Positions 44,996-57,029 of a stretch of DNA of 64,000 bases are shown here, piece by piece. The stretch is from Delphinapterus leucas (Eukaryota; Chordata; Mammalia; Artiodactyla; Monodontidae), in contig NW_022098026.1 of the NCBI RefSeq assembly GCF_002288925.2, forward strand, positions 23,912,039-23,976,038, in the 5' to 3' direction. How positions within the stretch are numbered: position 1 is the first letter of the stretch; every line of letters begins with the position of its first letter. Under the pieces are notes generated by a model, which ran no database searches, had not been told where the DNA came from, and was given only the letters and a program-made list of their open reading frames with translations. A program made the translations under genes and the position numbers.

Positions 44996-46895
44996 ATTTT
45001 AATGAAAAAGTATCTGGCAGTTACCATTTATTTCAATGACTCAGCCTAATATTAATTCAGCAAATATTTATTGAGTGCCTACTATGTGCCAGGCATTGTG
45101 CTATACCCTAGGGAGCCAAGATGAACAAAATGTCTGACTTCATGTTTGAAGATGATTTTTCTGTTATTCCTTAAAAGCCAGACTATTTTTGGTATATCAG
45201 TAAAGTCCTTTTAGAACTGAAGTTTCAAGTTTCTGTTTTTCAGAGGCTGATAACATTTCTAAGAAAATTTGGGGGACCGATACAGTTAGCAGCTTCTTAT
45301 TTTGCTGTGTTAAGGACTGCATATGAAGACATCTAATATTTCGGTTTTAAAAATACATTTTTATACCAAATAACTCAGAATAAATGACAGTCCTTTTAAA
45401 TTTGGCTTTATGAAATATCACATTTTTTTCCCATTTTTGTTTCAGACCACTAAAGGGCAATAGCTTCCTATTGGCATTTGTGAATTAGTGCTTTAGAAGA
45501 TAGTCTTATATGCTGTGTCATTGTTTATAAAGAGACTTAGTTGGTGGGCAACTGAACATTTTGAAACTTATAGAATATTCAATATTGGGAAGTTTAAAAC
45601 TCTACTATGCAAACTGCTTTCTTCCTTTCTTAAAAGTTAAAATGTGATTCCAAAATTTAGAGAGAAATTTGAAAACCTAGGAGATGGTTTCTGATAATCT
45701 AAACATAAAAAATTTTTTTTGGTGAGTGTAGTTTGTTATTTATAAATTTTTTGTATCTTTCTATTCAGTTGATTTTAAAACATCTTTTTTTTTTAATTAC
45801 CTTTGAGACAGATAAGTTGAATTCTTTAAATTGTTCAGGTTTACTTTTTAAGCGCTATAGTTTATAATTTCAAGAAAATTAGAACTTGCTTCAGTTCAAA
45901 TGAAGTAAAAAAGCTATATGTATGTTTGCAATGTAATAGGGAACTTAAGCTATTCTTAAAGTTTTACAAGTTGGGAAACTTTAAGTTACAGATTTCTTTG
46001 GTCATTGAAACTATCGTTAAAATTCACAGCATAGAAAATGTGTGTAAGTGAAGAACAGCATATCAAATGGTATTTAGTTGTGAAAATTATGTCAATAGGG
46101 ACCCAAATAAACATAGAAAAATGAAATCTGGAGTTTTGGAGGTAAGAATAGGAGTCTACTGAATGCTGGGTACTGGGAATATACAGGTGAATAAGAAATG
46201 ATTTTTCTCCTAAGAAGCTAAAAATCTATTAGTGGGAAAGAAATATGTTACAAATTACAAACCCACAAAAATCAATCACAGTGTATTTTGCTGTTAAAAC
46301 TAAATGAACAGAGTGCCTCAGAAATACAGGTAACAAAGGAACTAATTCTGCCCAAAATAAAACCTTCATCTAGTCTGTAATTATCACTCATTTTTGAAGA
46401 GGTCAGTTGAATGTTAAAAGAAGAAAAAGAATTACCTCACTGGAAAACTGGGTAGGATACATGGGGCTCCTGGTAATGCTATTTAAAACTTAATGTCAGA
46501 AATGGTTATAATTTAGAAAAAGCTCTGAAATTTGGTTTTTTTGGAGTTAAGATGTCCCAAATACTCTGAAAAGGACTTAAGTAATGAAACGTAGTTGGAA
46601 TTATATGGAAAAACACCTATTAAAATCAACTATTTCCTTTGAAGTACTTAAACATTTTACCCAAATTTGAAGTCACCAATTCAGTGTATAGTTTTGGGGT
46701 TTTGGGTTTTGTGGGTTCCCCCTCCCCCCTGCACAGGACAGGACTATTTTAAAGTATACTCCCTTTTCTGCCTTAAATTTGACCTGTTTATTCTGCTTCT
46801 TTGAAGAAGTAGTAGTAGAAATATTTTGTAACTGCTAGGCTCGTTGTACTGGGTATGTGAAAGAGTGATAGTAAAATATAACATCCTAGATTTTA

Positions 46896-47116
46896 TTTAT
46901 TTATTTATTATTATTATTTTTTTTGCGGTACGCGGGCCTCTCACTGTTGTGGCCTCTCCCTTTGCGGAGCACAGGCTCCGGACACGCAGGCTCAGCAGCC
47001 ATGGCTCACGGGCCCAGCCGCTACGCGGCACGTGGGATCTTCCCGGACCGGGGCACGAACCCGCGTCCCCGGCATCGGCAGGCGGACTCTCAACCACCGT
47101 GCCACCAGGGAAGCCC
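46896..47116 (-). mobile_element. CHR-1 SINE with perfect 16-bp target duplication
   Basis: Complete antisense CHR-1 with a TTA-rich tail. AACATCCTAGATTTTA occurs unchanged at 46880-46895 and 47117-47132. Among the youngest insertions of the window. Confidence 0.96.
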
Positions 47117-47699
47117 AACATCCTAGATTTTAGAGACTGATTTTTAGGTTGAAGGCAGTTGTCAATCTTCAAGTGAATTTACATAAAATACTTTTATCTT
47201 TCAGAAAATACATTTCCTGTTATTAACTATGTCAAATTATTAAAACATTACATTCTTAAACGGGAGATTTCTCATTTAATTCTGTGGAATATATAACATT
47301 TTTCTGTGCACAATCATGGATTTTGATGTCTAGAAAAGTCATTCTCCAGTAGAGTCGTCATATATTGTCTAGAGTTTCTCTCCCCTTGTGTGTTACTTGG
47401 ATTTGTGTTGCATTAGTTGTCATATTGCCCATTTCAAATAATGTCTAATGAATATCAAATAAAGGTATTCATCCAAAGAAATACTTAATTGTCATTGGGA
47501 TACTTTTAGTAAATAAACTTTCATCCCTTCTTTAAGTATTGAGTCCTGCTATGTGCCAGGCACCGTTTAGGCCCTGACCTTTAGAAAGTGTGCCAGGGAC
47601 CTTGAATTCTAATAGAGAAGACACATGATAAGCATGGCCAATAATTGGAAGGTACAGCTTTTTTATTTTTTCTGATTGAGCTTTTAGTTTAAAACTCAG

Positions 47700-48025
47700 G
47701 GGGACTTCCCTGGTGGTGCAGTGGTTAAGAATCACCTGCAGTGCTGGGCACACGGGTTCGATCCCTGGTCCAGGAAGATCCCACATGCCACAGAGCAGCT
47801 AAGCCAGTGTACCACAACTACTGAGGCCGCGTGCCACAACTACTGAAGCCTGTGTGCCTAGAGTCTGTGCTCCGTAACAAGCGAAGCCACCGCAATGAGA
47901 AGCCTGCGCACTGCAACGAAGAGTAGCCCCCACTCGCCGCAGCTAGAGAAAGCCCGCGAGCAACAATGAAGACCCAACACAGCCAAAAATAAATAAATTA
48001 ATTAATTAATTTTTTTAAAAAAATA
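47700..48025 (+). mobile_element. long-form CHR SINE
   Basis: GGGACTTCCCTGGTGGTGCA through ATGAAGACCCAACACAGCC and a (AAAT)n/(TTAA)n tail. Confidence 0.9.
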
Positions 48026-48144
48026 GGATTTTTTTTTCTTGTGAATACTCTTAAAGACAAAATCAGGAAAATTACAAAGAGTAGCTAAAATTTTAGTTTG
48101 AATAGACTGTCTTCAACTGACTAGAGTTAACATTAAGAATGTGA

Positions 48145-48351
48145 GGGCTTCCCTGGTGGCGCAGTGGCTGAGAGTCCACCTGCCGATGCAGGGGACACGG
48201 GTTCGTGCCCCGGTCCAGGAAGATCCCACATGCCGCGGAGTGGCTGGGCCCCTGAGCCATGGCTGCTGAGCCTGAGCGTCCGGAGCCTGTGCTCCGCAAA
48301 GGGAGAGGCCACAACAGTGAGGGGCCCGCGTACCAGGAGAAAAAAAAAAAG
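48145..48351 (+). mobile_element. CHR-1 SINE
   Basis: Complete sense CHR-1 ending GGCCCGCGTACCAGGAG and an A-run. The target AGAATGTGA is at 48136-48144 and 48352-48360. Confidence 0.94.
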
Positions 48352-48479
48352 AGAATGTGAAAATGTTGCTGTTAGGCATGTAAGATACATGAATGACTCA
48401 AGATAGGAGTATGAACTTAGGATGTTTGCGGTTTGGAATTATTTAGTCACTCTACACTGATCAAAACTAAATTGAATGA

Positions 48480-48632
48480 ATCTGGGAACTATACTCAATA
48501 TCTTGTAATAACCTATAATGGAAAAGAATCTAAAAAAATATATATACATACATATTTAACTGAATCACTTTGCTCTACATCTGAAATTAGCACAACATTG
48601 TAAATCAAATATATTTCAATAAAAATTTTTAA
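48480..48632 (+). mobile_element. short L1 3' end with target duplication
   Basis: GGGAACTATACTCAATATCT, CTATAATGGAAAAGAATCTA, AACTGAATCACTTTGCTCTA and CAATAAAAATT are the L1 3' terminus. The target AAACTAAATTGAATGAA flanks it (48463-48479 and from about 48634). A 5'-truncated insertion of only about 150 bp. Confidence 0.9.
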
Positions 48633-48703
48633 AAAAACTAAATTGAATGAAGCTAAATTGTGACTGGCTTATCTTCACCATTATTGTAACCAATTTGATT
48701 TTT

Positions 48704-48910
48704 TTTTTTTTTTTTTTTGCGGTACGCGGGCCTCTCACTGTTGTGGCCTCTCCCGTTGCGGAGCATAGTCTCCGGACACGCAGGCCCAGCAGCCATGGCT
48801 CACGGGCCCAGCCGCTCCGCGGCATGTGGGATCCTCCCGGACCGGGGCACGAACCCATGTCCCCTGCATCGGCAGGCGGACTCTCAACCACTGCGTCACC
48901 AGGGAAGCCC
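48704..48910 (-). mobile_element. CHR-1 SINE with exact target duplication
   Basis: Complete antisense CHR-1. AACCAATTTGATTTTT is at 48688-48703 and 48911-48926 without mismatch. Confidence 0.96.
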
Positions 48911-48924
48911 AACCAATTTGATTT

Positions 48925-50290
48925 TTAAAAACTTTTTATTATGGAAAATTTCAAATACAAGAGGAGAGCAAATAGTGTAGTTAATTGTCATTATTCATTT
49001 AGTGGCTTCAACATGTATCAACACACGGTTAATCTTGCTTTATCTGTAACTCACTCCTGACTTGATTATTTTAGAACAAGTCCCAAACATAACATTTAAT
49101 CTGTAAAATCTTCATTATATATCTCTAAAAGATAAGGGATAAACACACATGCACACAATTACTATACTTTAATCACAATCCCAAGATATTTATAACAGGT
49201 ATTATTGTCAAATATCCAACCAGTGTTCATTATTCCCAGTTGTATCATAGATGTTCCTTTATAGCTGGTTCATTTGAAGCTGGATCCAAATAAGGTTACA
49301 TATTACATTTAGTTAATATGTTTTTAAGTCTTTATTTATTTTATTTTTTTAAAGTCTTTAAATCTGTAACAGTTTCTCCTACCTCTTTTTTTTCTCCCTG
49401 ACATTTATTTGTTGAAGGAACAGATCATTTGTCCTGAAGAATTTTTCCGCAATCTGGACTTGGCACATTGCATCCCCTCGTGTTATTTAACACATTCCTC
49501 TATCCTCTGTATTTCCTGTAAATTAGACGTTTACATCTAGAGACTTAATTAGGGTCACGTTTGCTTTTTTCCCCCCCCCTTATTTTGAATGAATATTTTA
49601 TTGATGGGGTTTTGTACTTCCTACTGCAGTATATCATGATGTACATAATACCAAGTTGTCTCCTTTCTGTGTTACAAATATTGATCACTGTGTACAGGTG
49701 TTTTCATCCTGATGCATCCGTTTAAAAAGTTGCACGTGGTTATTTGTGATCCCTGCCTAGATCTCTTGTTTCATTTGGGGTTATAAAAGTGTGATACTCT
49801 AATTCTATTATTTCTTCTACATTTATTGGCTGGCATTCTACAAAGTGAAACTTGGGAGTTAACCATTTCTTTAACCTGAAGTTCACTTTTTACAGGAAAG
49901 ACAGGATAAATGCTTGTGTCCTTTCATTTATCACTTTTCAGAAAATGAGTTTGTTTCCTAATACCTTCCAGAGGTACCACTGTATTTTTTTTAAGTATCA
50001 TAAAGAACTCATGGATTTCTAATGTTTGGTATGTTTCACCCCATTATGGCCCTTTTTGATGTTCAAATTGTCTAGTTTTTGACCATGGGGAGCCTCTTCA
50101 TGTTGGTTCTGCAGATTGCTTTGTTTTGTTTTTGACATGCTAGTGTTTGGTAGCCATCTTGCTTTTGGAGGGACAGGGTATACTAAGGTGTACCAGGCCC
50201 ATCTTAGAAGTTTTCTAACCAGTCCTAGAATCAGCCTTTTATCTGAGGAACTGTTTCTTTTTGAAATACTATTTAGAGACCTGAATAGAT
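48925..50290 (-). mobile_element. old L1 3' unit, antisense
   Basis: TTATTATGGAAAATTTCAAA, GTCCTGAAGAATTTTTCCGC, CCTCTGTATTTCCTGTAAAT and CCTACTGCAGTATATCATGA follow the L1M-type unit. It is the longest copy in the window. Confidence 0.65.
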
Positions 50291-51807
50291 GTTGTTAAAG
50301 AAAATCAGGCCTCATTTGAATAAACAGCCATCTTTCTGAAGTGTCTGAATGCATGTTTTTTGTCACTCGTTTTAAAAAGACATTGTACACAGTAGAATTT
50401 TAGTTTCTAATTTACTTTGAGACAGTTATTAATTAAATACACATGGTACATTGAGTGCTGTATCATAAATTTAAACTAGTCATATGGACTGAGATTGTAC
50501 TTCCCATTTTTCTCTTTAGCTCACTACTGCGTTCTGCAAGGAATTCTCTACAGTAGGTCATGCTTAAAACTATTTTCAGATCATTGAGGATATGTTAAAT
50601 TGTTTTTGCAGTGTAATGATTGATCCTTTTTTCAGTTTTGAAAGGATTGGTGCTAAGCCCCCAGTTATGTGGTCTGCTTATACAGTATGATGTGTCACCT
50701 CCTCTGCTCCGTATATAGGAAGAGAAGGGTAGTAAAGTTTAGCACATCTATTTCTTCTCTACATTTACTGTGAAATCAAGTGGTGCTTTGTGACTTGTCT
50801 TATTAAGGTGTATTAATAGTCTTCTGGATTGTTCACTTTATAAGGACATTTCATCAGGTATAAAAAAATTCTAAATTCACTTTGTTTTGTGTCACGTAGT
50901 GAATGTCTGTCTGACTTTAGATATAAAATATTGAGTAAATCTTAAAAATAGGTCTCATACGAGGTAGTCAGTGAAAAAGATACTATTAAATAACCAACCA
51001 AAGGGGGGTTTTGCTCCTTGATACCTTGTCTTTTTTAATCTTGTTCTACAGAATTTGGCTTCACTGTTTCTGACATTTCTTGCATCCATAAATATAGATT
51101 CTAAATGTGCTTTGTTTCCAAAAGTGGTCCTTAATATCTGAGGTAATTTCATGTGTACAGTGGCTGGTCTGTTCACCTGGGATTTTTTCCTTTTTTTCTT
51201 TCTCTATGTTTGTTATCCACCTGCTAGTAGGATAACGAATTTTCACTGTCTTGTTTAATTTTTTCTTTTGAATATTTCTTATTCTCTGAGGGTATGCTTG
51301 TGGTGGGTTTCTTTTTTTTAAGTTCCTTTATTATTTTTCTTTTTTCTGCTCTCAGGGAGTATAGTTTGTGCATACCTGAAATTATATGAGTTTGGGGAGG
51401 AGTGTTTTTATTTTTTTTAAATGGGTATGACAGCTTTCATAACCACATGTCTCATTGGATACAAAACTCTACATGAATAATAGCTCAAGGTTCCGTTGTT
51501 TAATAACTTGATATGGTTGATTGTTCAGTTTTGGGTAAATCAGCACGTAATTATTCCATTTAAGATTATAAAAAATGGACGTTTTGCAGTCACACTATCT
51601 AATTCTTACTCTTTGTACCTCAATGCATCCTAACCAGTTGCATGTCTATTTCTTGAGTTAGAAAGAATCTTAGTAACATCTTTCTTGAGTACAGTTCCCA
51701 TTGGTATACTTTCTCTGTTCTTGGCTCAAGTCCCAGGAAGTAGATCATTGCTTACGAGAAGCTTGTGACTCTCAATCCCAGCTGCCCTCCTATTCTTTCC
51801 TCTGTAG

Positions 51808-51972
51808 GACAGCCCATGTACTCTCGTGAACATGGTGCTGCTGCATCTGAGCGACTTCAGTTGGGGACACCGCCTCCTCTGTTGGCAGCTCGTTTGGTGC
51901 CACCTCGAAACCTCATGGGATCCTCCATTGGGTACCATACCTCAGTCTCCAGCCCCACCCCTCTGGTCCCAG
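51808..51972 (+). CDS. RBM27: RBM27 coding exon 9 (residues 425-479)
   Basis: The exon reads RQPMYSREHGAAASERLQLG and ends SSPTPLVP. It continues the Pro/Ser-rich central region between the CCCH finger and the RRM. The acceptor is TTCCTCTGTAG and the donor GTAAGC. 165 nt, phase 1 on both sides, and isolated at the end of the 9.9-kb intron 8. Confidence 0.94.
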
Positions 51973-53010
51973 GTAAGCTTTGCTACAGATGGCCATCCAC
52001 CTCTGATCTTTTGTACCATAAACTGGCCAACCTAAGAGGTGATCTGGTATCCTGATCTGCTCTCACAGATTCCCATTAAAACTCCTAGGTAGTTTTATTT
52101 TCTGTTTCTCTGCTTCTTTGGTTTGTCCCTAGTGGCTCCTAGATGATTAGGTCTCCTGTGTGTCTGTCATCTCTGGTGTCCTTTGTATTTACTTTCCGTG
52201 CCTCTGTAACTAAGGTCATGCTAGTTCCTTGAACTAGTTTCTAATCCGATAGATAGGAAGAGAGTATCTACTTGAATGGTTTCTAATCAGTTACATGTTA
52301 CAAGAAAACTAGGTTAATTTTTCTTTAAAAGAAAACAAAAACATCTGGTTTCTTCCTGATCATGGATGAAAATGTCTTTTTCCCATCTGTCCCTTGTTGT
52401 ATGGAATGGCTGTGTATAATGTGATTTCTTGAAAACTCTTCCCTCCTATTGACATGTACATTTTGAAGATCTATGGAGTGCTTTGAGGGTGTCTCATGAG
52501 GTTTTTAACATTTCTCACTTTGCGTTTAGATCTCAGTTCATCATGATTAACTAAAGGACTTTCAAGTTTCTTAGGGTTCTGTGTATTCCCAGGAATTATC
52601 AGATCGAGGCTATTTGATTATGTAACTTCTTTAAAACTTTCTGCAGCCTTAGTGTAGATTTTTCTGTTAAGAGTACCAAGTGGTAACTGAAAACTTTTAA
52701 ATCATAATTTGCTGATCTTATACTCTGAATTATAGAACTAATCGGCTAGTAATAAAGATCTGAATGTACCTTATCTTGTAGCTGAAACCTAATACGAGCA
52801 ACAAAGGAGTTTTTCCACTAAGAAAAAAAGATGCAAGGATTTATATTGATAAATCACAGCTGTGAGAATTGGCATCTTCACTCCATCTTAACCTTCTTTC
52901 ATTTTATGTACGATGAAAAGGATATTTTGGAGATAAACACATTCAGAATTTTTTTTAAACGCTAACAAAATATTTATTTAGCATAAGAATTTTAAAAATT
53001 AAATTTTTAG

Positions 53011-53135
53011 GGACTTCCCTGGCAGGCCAGTGGTTAAGACTCCGTGCTTCCACTGCAGGGGGCGTGAGTGCCATCCCTGGTTGGGGAACTAGGATCCCGC
53101 ATGCCTCGCACAGTGTGGCCAAAAAAATAAATAAA
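53011..53135 (+). mobile_element. short tRNA-derived SINE
   Basis: GGGACTTCCCTGGCAGGCCA head, TGCCATCCCTGG B-box region and GTGTGGCCAAAAAAATAAAT tail. Confidence 0.88.
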
Positions 53136-53324
53136 GTTTTAGTTGTAGAGAAAACACAGAGAACATGATAAAAGTGGCACTGATGAAGCGGGTGGTAGTA
53201 AAATGATGATTACATTTTTAAACATAAAATGTATCTTATTTAGCTGTTTGAAATAAAACATTTGAGATATGTTTTACATATGAAATTGGCTCTTTTCTCT
53301 CCAATTTAAAGTGTACATAACCAG

Positions 53325-53453
53325 GCACTTCCCTGGTGGTCCAGTGGTTAAGACTCTGTGCTTCCAATGCAGGGGGCGTGGGTTTGATCCCTGGTTGGGG
53401 AACCAGGATCCCACATATTGCGCAGCGCGGCCAAAAAAAGAAAAAAAAAGCAG
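53325..53453 (+). mobile_element. short tRNA-derived SINE
   Basis: GGCACTTCCCTGGTGGTCCA head, GGGTTTGATCCCTGG B box and GCGCGGCCAAAAAAAG tail. ATAACCA occurs on both sides. Confidence 0.88.
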
Positions 53454-53881
53454 ATAACCAAATTAATAGATTGGTTTTTTCCCCCAATTAAAAGAATACC
53501 GAGAAATTAGGTGAGACGTGATAACAGAGGAAACCCAGCCAGTCATTTGTATATGGCGTTCATGTTTGTGAAAATTTCTCTTAAAAATGTGCATTTAAGT
53601 TTGCATTAGGTGATTAATATAGAGGACAAAAATGGCTAGATAACGAATCCAGAAATATATCAGTAATTCAGAATGGATTTGCATGTCTGTGTTTTGTGAC
53701 TGGAACATTTTTGTTTCTTTGACTTCCAATAGGTTTATCTATATACTATAATTCAAAGAGAGAAATATATATGGGTTGATATATTTGTTGAAGAAAATTC
53801 ATTTTTCTGGTTATTTTATAATAGGAAATTATTTAACTACTGTTATTTGTTTTCATGTTTTGTTGTTTTGTTTTCCCTCAG

Positions 53882-54031
53882 ATACCTATGAACCAGATGG
53901 TTATAATCCAGAAGCTCCTAGTATTACCAGTTCTGGTAGATCTCAGTATAGGCAGTTTTTTTCAAGAACACAGACACAGCGCCCAAACCTGATTGGCCTA
54001 ACCTCTGGAGATATGGATGCAAATCCAAGAG
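53882..54031 (+). CDS. RBM27: RBM27 coding exon 10 (residues 480-529)
   Basis: The exon reads DTYEPDGYNPEAPSITSSGR then SQYRQFFSRTQTQRPNLIGL and ends MDANPR. The acceptor TTTTCCCTCAG has a strong pyrimidine tract. The donor is GTAAGA. 150 nt, phase 1 on both sides. Confidence 0.94.
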
Positions 54032-54764
54032 GTAAGAATGCATTTAACTTTTTCTCATGCTAAATGTCATTTGGGCATAGTATTTCTGACCTCACTAAGG
54101 TCTAAAAATACTTTCAACAGTCTCTCTTTGAAGGGTGCTGTGTAATCTCAAATGCTTTTGAATATCTCCAAATTTTACTTTAAAGCCATAAATAAAATAA
54201 AAATAAATATATTCTGCTTATATTTATTTTTAAATAAAAATAATACTAGTGTTAATTGCTCTTTTTGTAGGACTTTAGGCACTATGCTAGATGTTAGATA
54301 TAGAAAAATGACATGATCCCTCACCCTCAAAGAACTAATCATTTAATGGCCTACTTTGTGTTTTAAGAGCTGTGCTTCACACTAGTAACATTGAGAATTT
54401 TAAACACTATGATAAAATTATCCTTTGACTATTATTTATGATTATAACCATATGTTAGGACCTTTATAAAGCATAGCCACAAATCTTAAAAGATTAAATG
54501 CAAGCATTGCCTTTAATATGGGTTGATACCATCCTTTCACCTCCGCTCAAAAAAAAATTTGGTTAAAGCGTTTGATGAGATTCCAGTTTCTTACTTCTTA
54601 TTATAGTTAGATTTCCAGTATTTAATTTCAGTTTGAATGACTGGCCATGTGCCATCCTGAGGATATTTTCCTGATTTAATTATATGGTGGACATTTTCCT
54701 TTTCTTACCTTCTTTCTTATCCTGATTTTATTAACTCTTCTTTACTGCCATTAATGACATTATT

Positions 54765-55245
54765 GCTACTACCAGTTAACAGTTTTGTGTCAAGATTAAA
54801 CTAAATCCTTTTTAATACATTATTATCTCTAATATTCCTTACCAACAACTTAAATGAGGTACTATTTTTATTCTCTTTTTTATATATAGACACTGAGGCG
54901 AAGAGAGGTTAAAGAACTTGCCCATTATTAATTCTTTTCTGTTCTATTCTATTCTATACATCAGCGGTCTCCAGCCTTTTTGGCACCAGGGACAGTTTTC
55001 GTGGAAGACAATTCTTCCACAGACGGATGGTGCAGCGGGTGGTGGTGGGGATAGTTCAGGCGGTAACACGAGCGATGGGGAAGCTTGCTAGCCCGCCGCT
55101 CACCTCCTGCTGTGTGGACCGCTACTGGTCTTTGGCCTGGGGTTTGGGGACCCCTGCTATACATGACAGAACTAGCATTTGGACCCAGGTTTATCTAATT
55201 CCAAAGAATATGCTCTTACTTTCTGTGCTGTAATGGCATATATTG
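54765..55245 (-). repeat. MIR-like element in antisense, host of the hAT insertion
   Basis: CACTGAGGCGAAGAGAGGTT then AAAGAACTTGCCCATTATT lies left of the hAT element. GACAGAACTAGCATTTGGAC then CCAGGTTTATCTAATTCCAA lies right. Both are parts of one MIR-type unit in antisense. Confidence 0.7.
54962..55156. mobile_element. 195-bp non-autonomous hAT element with perfect 8-bp target duplication
   Basis: It starts CAGCGGTCTCCAGCC and ends TTGGGGACCCCTG, degenerate terminal inverted repeats. CTATACAT occurs directly before (54954-54961) and after (55157-55164). Internal CACCAGGGACAGTTTTCGTG and CGCTCACCTCCTGCTGTG mark a common mammalian hAT MITE; I cannot fix the family name. Confidence 0.9.
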
Positions 55246-55549
55246 TTACCAAATTACCTGAAATTAGTGGGAAGTTCGTATTTTCAGCCCCACAGTGATT
55301 ATTCTTTGCTGCTGATTTTACTTTTGGTAGAGTCGCTAAAGTTATGGAGAATACTCAGAATATAACATGTGCAGTTTTGGGTTGGTATTTGCTTTTTGGT
55401 TCAACACACCTCTTTCCACTGACAGGTAACCTATCGTAAGGTCAGCATCTTATAGTATTTTAGTCTTAACTGTTGTGAATGGAATGTGTTAATTTATAAC
55501 ATTGGCTTTGAATTTTCCTTTCAATGTTTAGGTTTGAATAATCTTAAAC

Positions 55550-56095
55550 CTACAAAAAAATCAAAAGTGCAATAAACACCTGAATACTTTCACTTAGGTT
55601 CACCAGTTGTTAACATTTTGTCAGCTTTGGGCATGAATGCTCACTTGTGTGCACTCTTCTCTCTGTCTTCCTCCCCTTCCTCCCCTCTCCCTTCACATTG
55701 TTTTCTTGAATCACTTGAAAGTAAATTTTGGAGATTGTGACACTTTAAGATCCTTTAGTTTACATCTGAGAATAAGACACAGTACTATATACGCGCAATA
55801 TCATTGCCACACATAAAAGAAAATCATAATTCCATAGTAGTATCCTATCCATGTGAACTTCTTGTTGAATCCTATAAGGAGACAAATATTTCACTCCATT
55901 TGTGGCCTAATAAGTTTGATCACTTGCTGTAATTGTTAGAGCTCTCCATTGTAAAGTAAATAATTTGTGGAGTGGTACTTTGGCATCAGATAAATATCTT
56001 ATTCTCCAACACCCTTTCACTGATTTTTTTTTCCTTCCATTTATGATCCTTGCCTGAATCAGTCATTACATCAGAGTTGGCTAGGAGTTTTTAAA
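55550..56095 (-). mobile_element. old L1 3' unit, antisense
   Basis: CACTTAGGTTCACCAGTTGT, GAAAGTAAATTTTGGAGATT, TGATCCTTGCCTGAATCAGT are landmarks of the same unit as 48925-50290. Confidence 0.65.
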
Positions 56096-56287
56096 CGTGC
56101 ATATTGTATTTTTGAAAAAGGAGGCAATTGATAATTTATTTTTGCTGTTAAACATTTCTGAAAAGGAAATGGTAGTAGTCAGGTGCTATTCACAGTGATT
56201 TTTAGCTTTTGGACTAAATAATTTTAATCATTTGAAATTCCCCAAATACAACGCATAGTCAGTAATGTTAATTTTTGTTTTCTACAG

Positions 56288-56432
56288 CTGCTAACATTGT
56301 CATCCAGACTGAACCACCAGTTCCTGTTTCAATTAATAGCAACATAACCAGAGTGGTTCTTGAACCAGATAGCCGGAAAAGAGCTATGAGTGGTTTGGAA
56401 GGGCCACTGGCAAAGAAACCTTGGCTGGGAAA
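56288..56432 (+). CDS. RBM27: RBM27 coding exon 11 (residues 530-577, plus 2 nt)
   Basis: The exon reads AANIVIQTEPPVPVSINSNI then TRVVLEPDSRKRAMSGLEGP and ends KKPWLGK. The SRKRAM stretch is a second basic cluster. The acceptor is TTTTCTACAG and the donor GTAAGA. 145 nt, entering in phase 1 and leaving in phase 2, which ends the run of symmetric exons. Confidence 0.94.
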
Positions 56433-56875
56433 GTAAGATAATTTGCTAATTAGTAACATCTAATTGATGTTTCTGGTTTTTTGTTTGCAGTAGTAAATTT
56501 GTAAAATTAAGAGTTGTCATTAATCAGTAATTTTCAATCTATGTGCCTCAAAGCTAAGGTTCCCAAAGGCATCATTAGTATGTCTTAAACATTGAAAAGT
56601 TAACAGAATATTGATAATAGATATTAGTAATTTGTACTAATTTCTAGGCCTAACCCAGTATTAGAATTATTGAGACATCAGTCTTCTTTCTTTCTCTCTA
56701 CCTGTTTGATTCCCATGTAATAAGGATAATGTGAAAATTACCTAGTCATTTCTGAAGAATGTTAAGTGCTTACAAAGGATACTTGAATAAATATAAACTT
56801 ACATTCTTTGCTGATTATCTCTTGCCTAGGCATAATGTAGGAGAAGTAACCAAGATCTGTTAATATTCCTTTCAG
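56433..56875 (+). other. RBM27: RBM27 intron 11
   Basis: 443 bp, the shortest intron. Donor GTAAGA, acceptor CCTTTCAG. Nothing recognised in it. Confidence 0.92.
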
Positions 56876-57029
56876 GCAAGGGAATAATAATCAGAGTAAA
56901 CCAGGATTCTTGAGAAAGAATCAGTATACAAACACCAAATTAGAAGTCAAGAAAATCCCTCAGGAACTGAACAACATTACCAAGCTCAATGAACACTTCA
57001 GCAAATTTGGAACTATTGTTAATATCCAG
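56876..57029 (+). CDS. RBM27: RBM27 coding exon 12, first half of RRM (residues 578-629)
   Basis: After QGNNNQSKPGFLRKNQYTNT the RRM opens with TKLEVKKIPQELNNITKLNE: the beta-1/RNP2 strand is LEVKKI (residues 600-605), followed by helix 1 and the HFSKFGTIVNIQ strand. RNP2 lacks the usual aromatic residue, so RNA contact may rely on other strands. The exon ends exactly at a codon (phase 0), donor GTAGGT. Confidence 0.95.

Larger units (their letters stand above)
41951..51807 (+). other. RBM27: RBM27 intron 8
   Basis: 9.9 kb. It contains a MIR, an L2/L3-like stretch at 42930-43830, an L1 with nested SINE (44245-44995), L2 scraps near 45050 and 47540, four CHR SINEs, a short L1 3' end and an old L1 (48925-50290). 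45140-46870 and 50300-51800 hold nothing recognised. Confidence 0.85.
51973..53881 (+). other. RBM27: RBM27 intron 9
   Basis: 1.9 kb with two short SINEs (53011-53135, 53325-53453). 51990-53000 and 53460-53870 show nothing recognised. Confidence 0.88.
54032..56287 (+). other. RBM27: RBM27 intron 10
   Basis: 2.3 kb. A MIR-like repeat (54765-55245) interrupted by a hAT element (54962-55156), and an old L1 (55550-56095). 54060-54700 and 55250-55540 contain nothing recognised. Confidence 0.85.
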
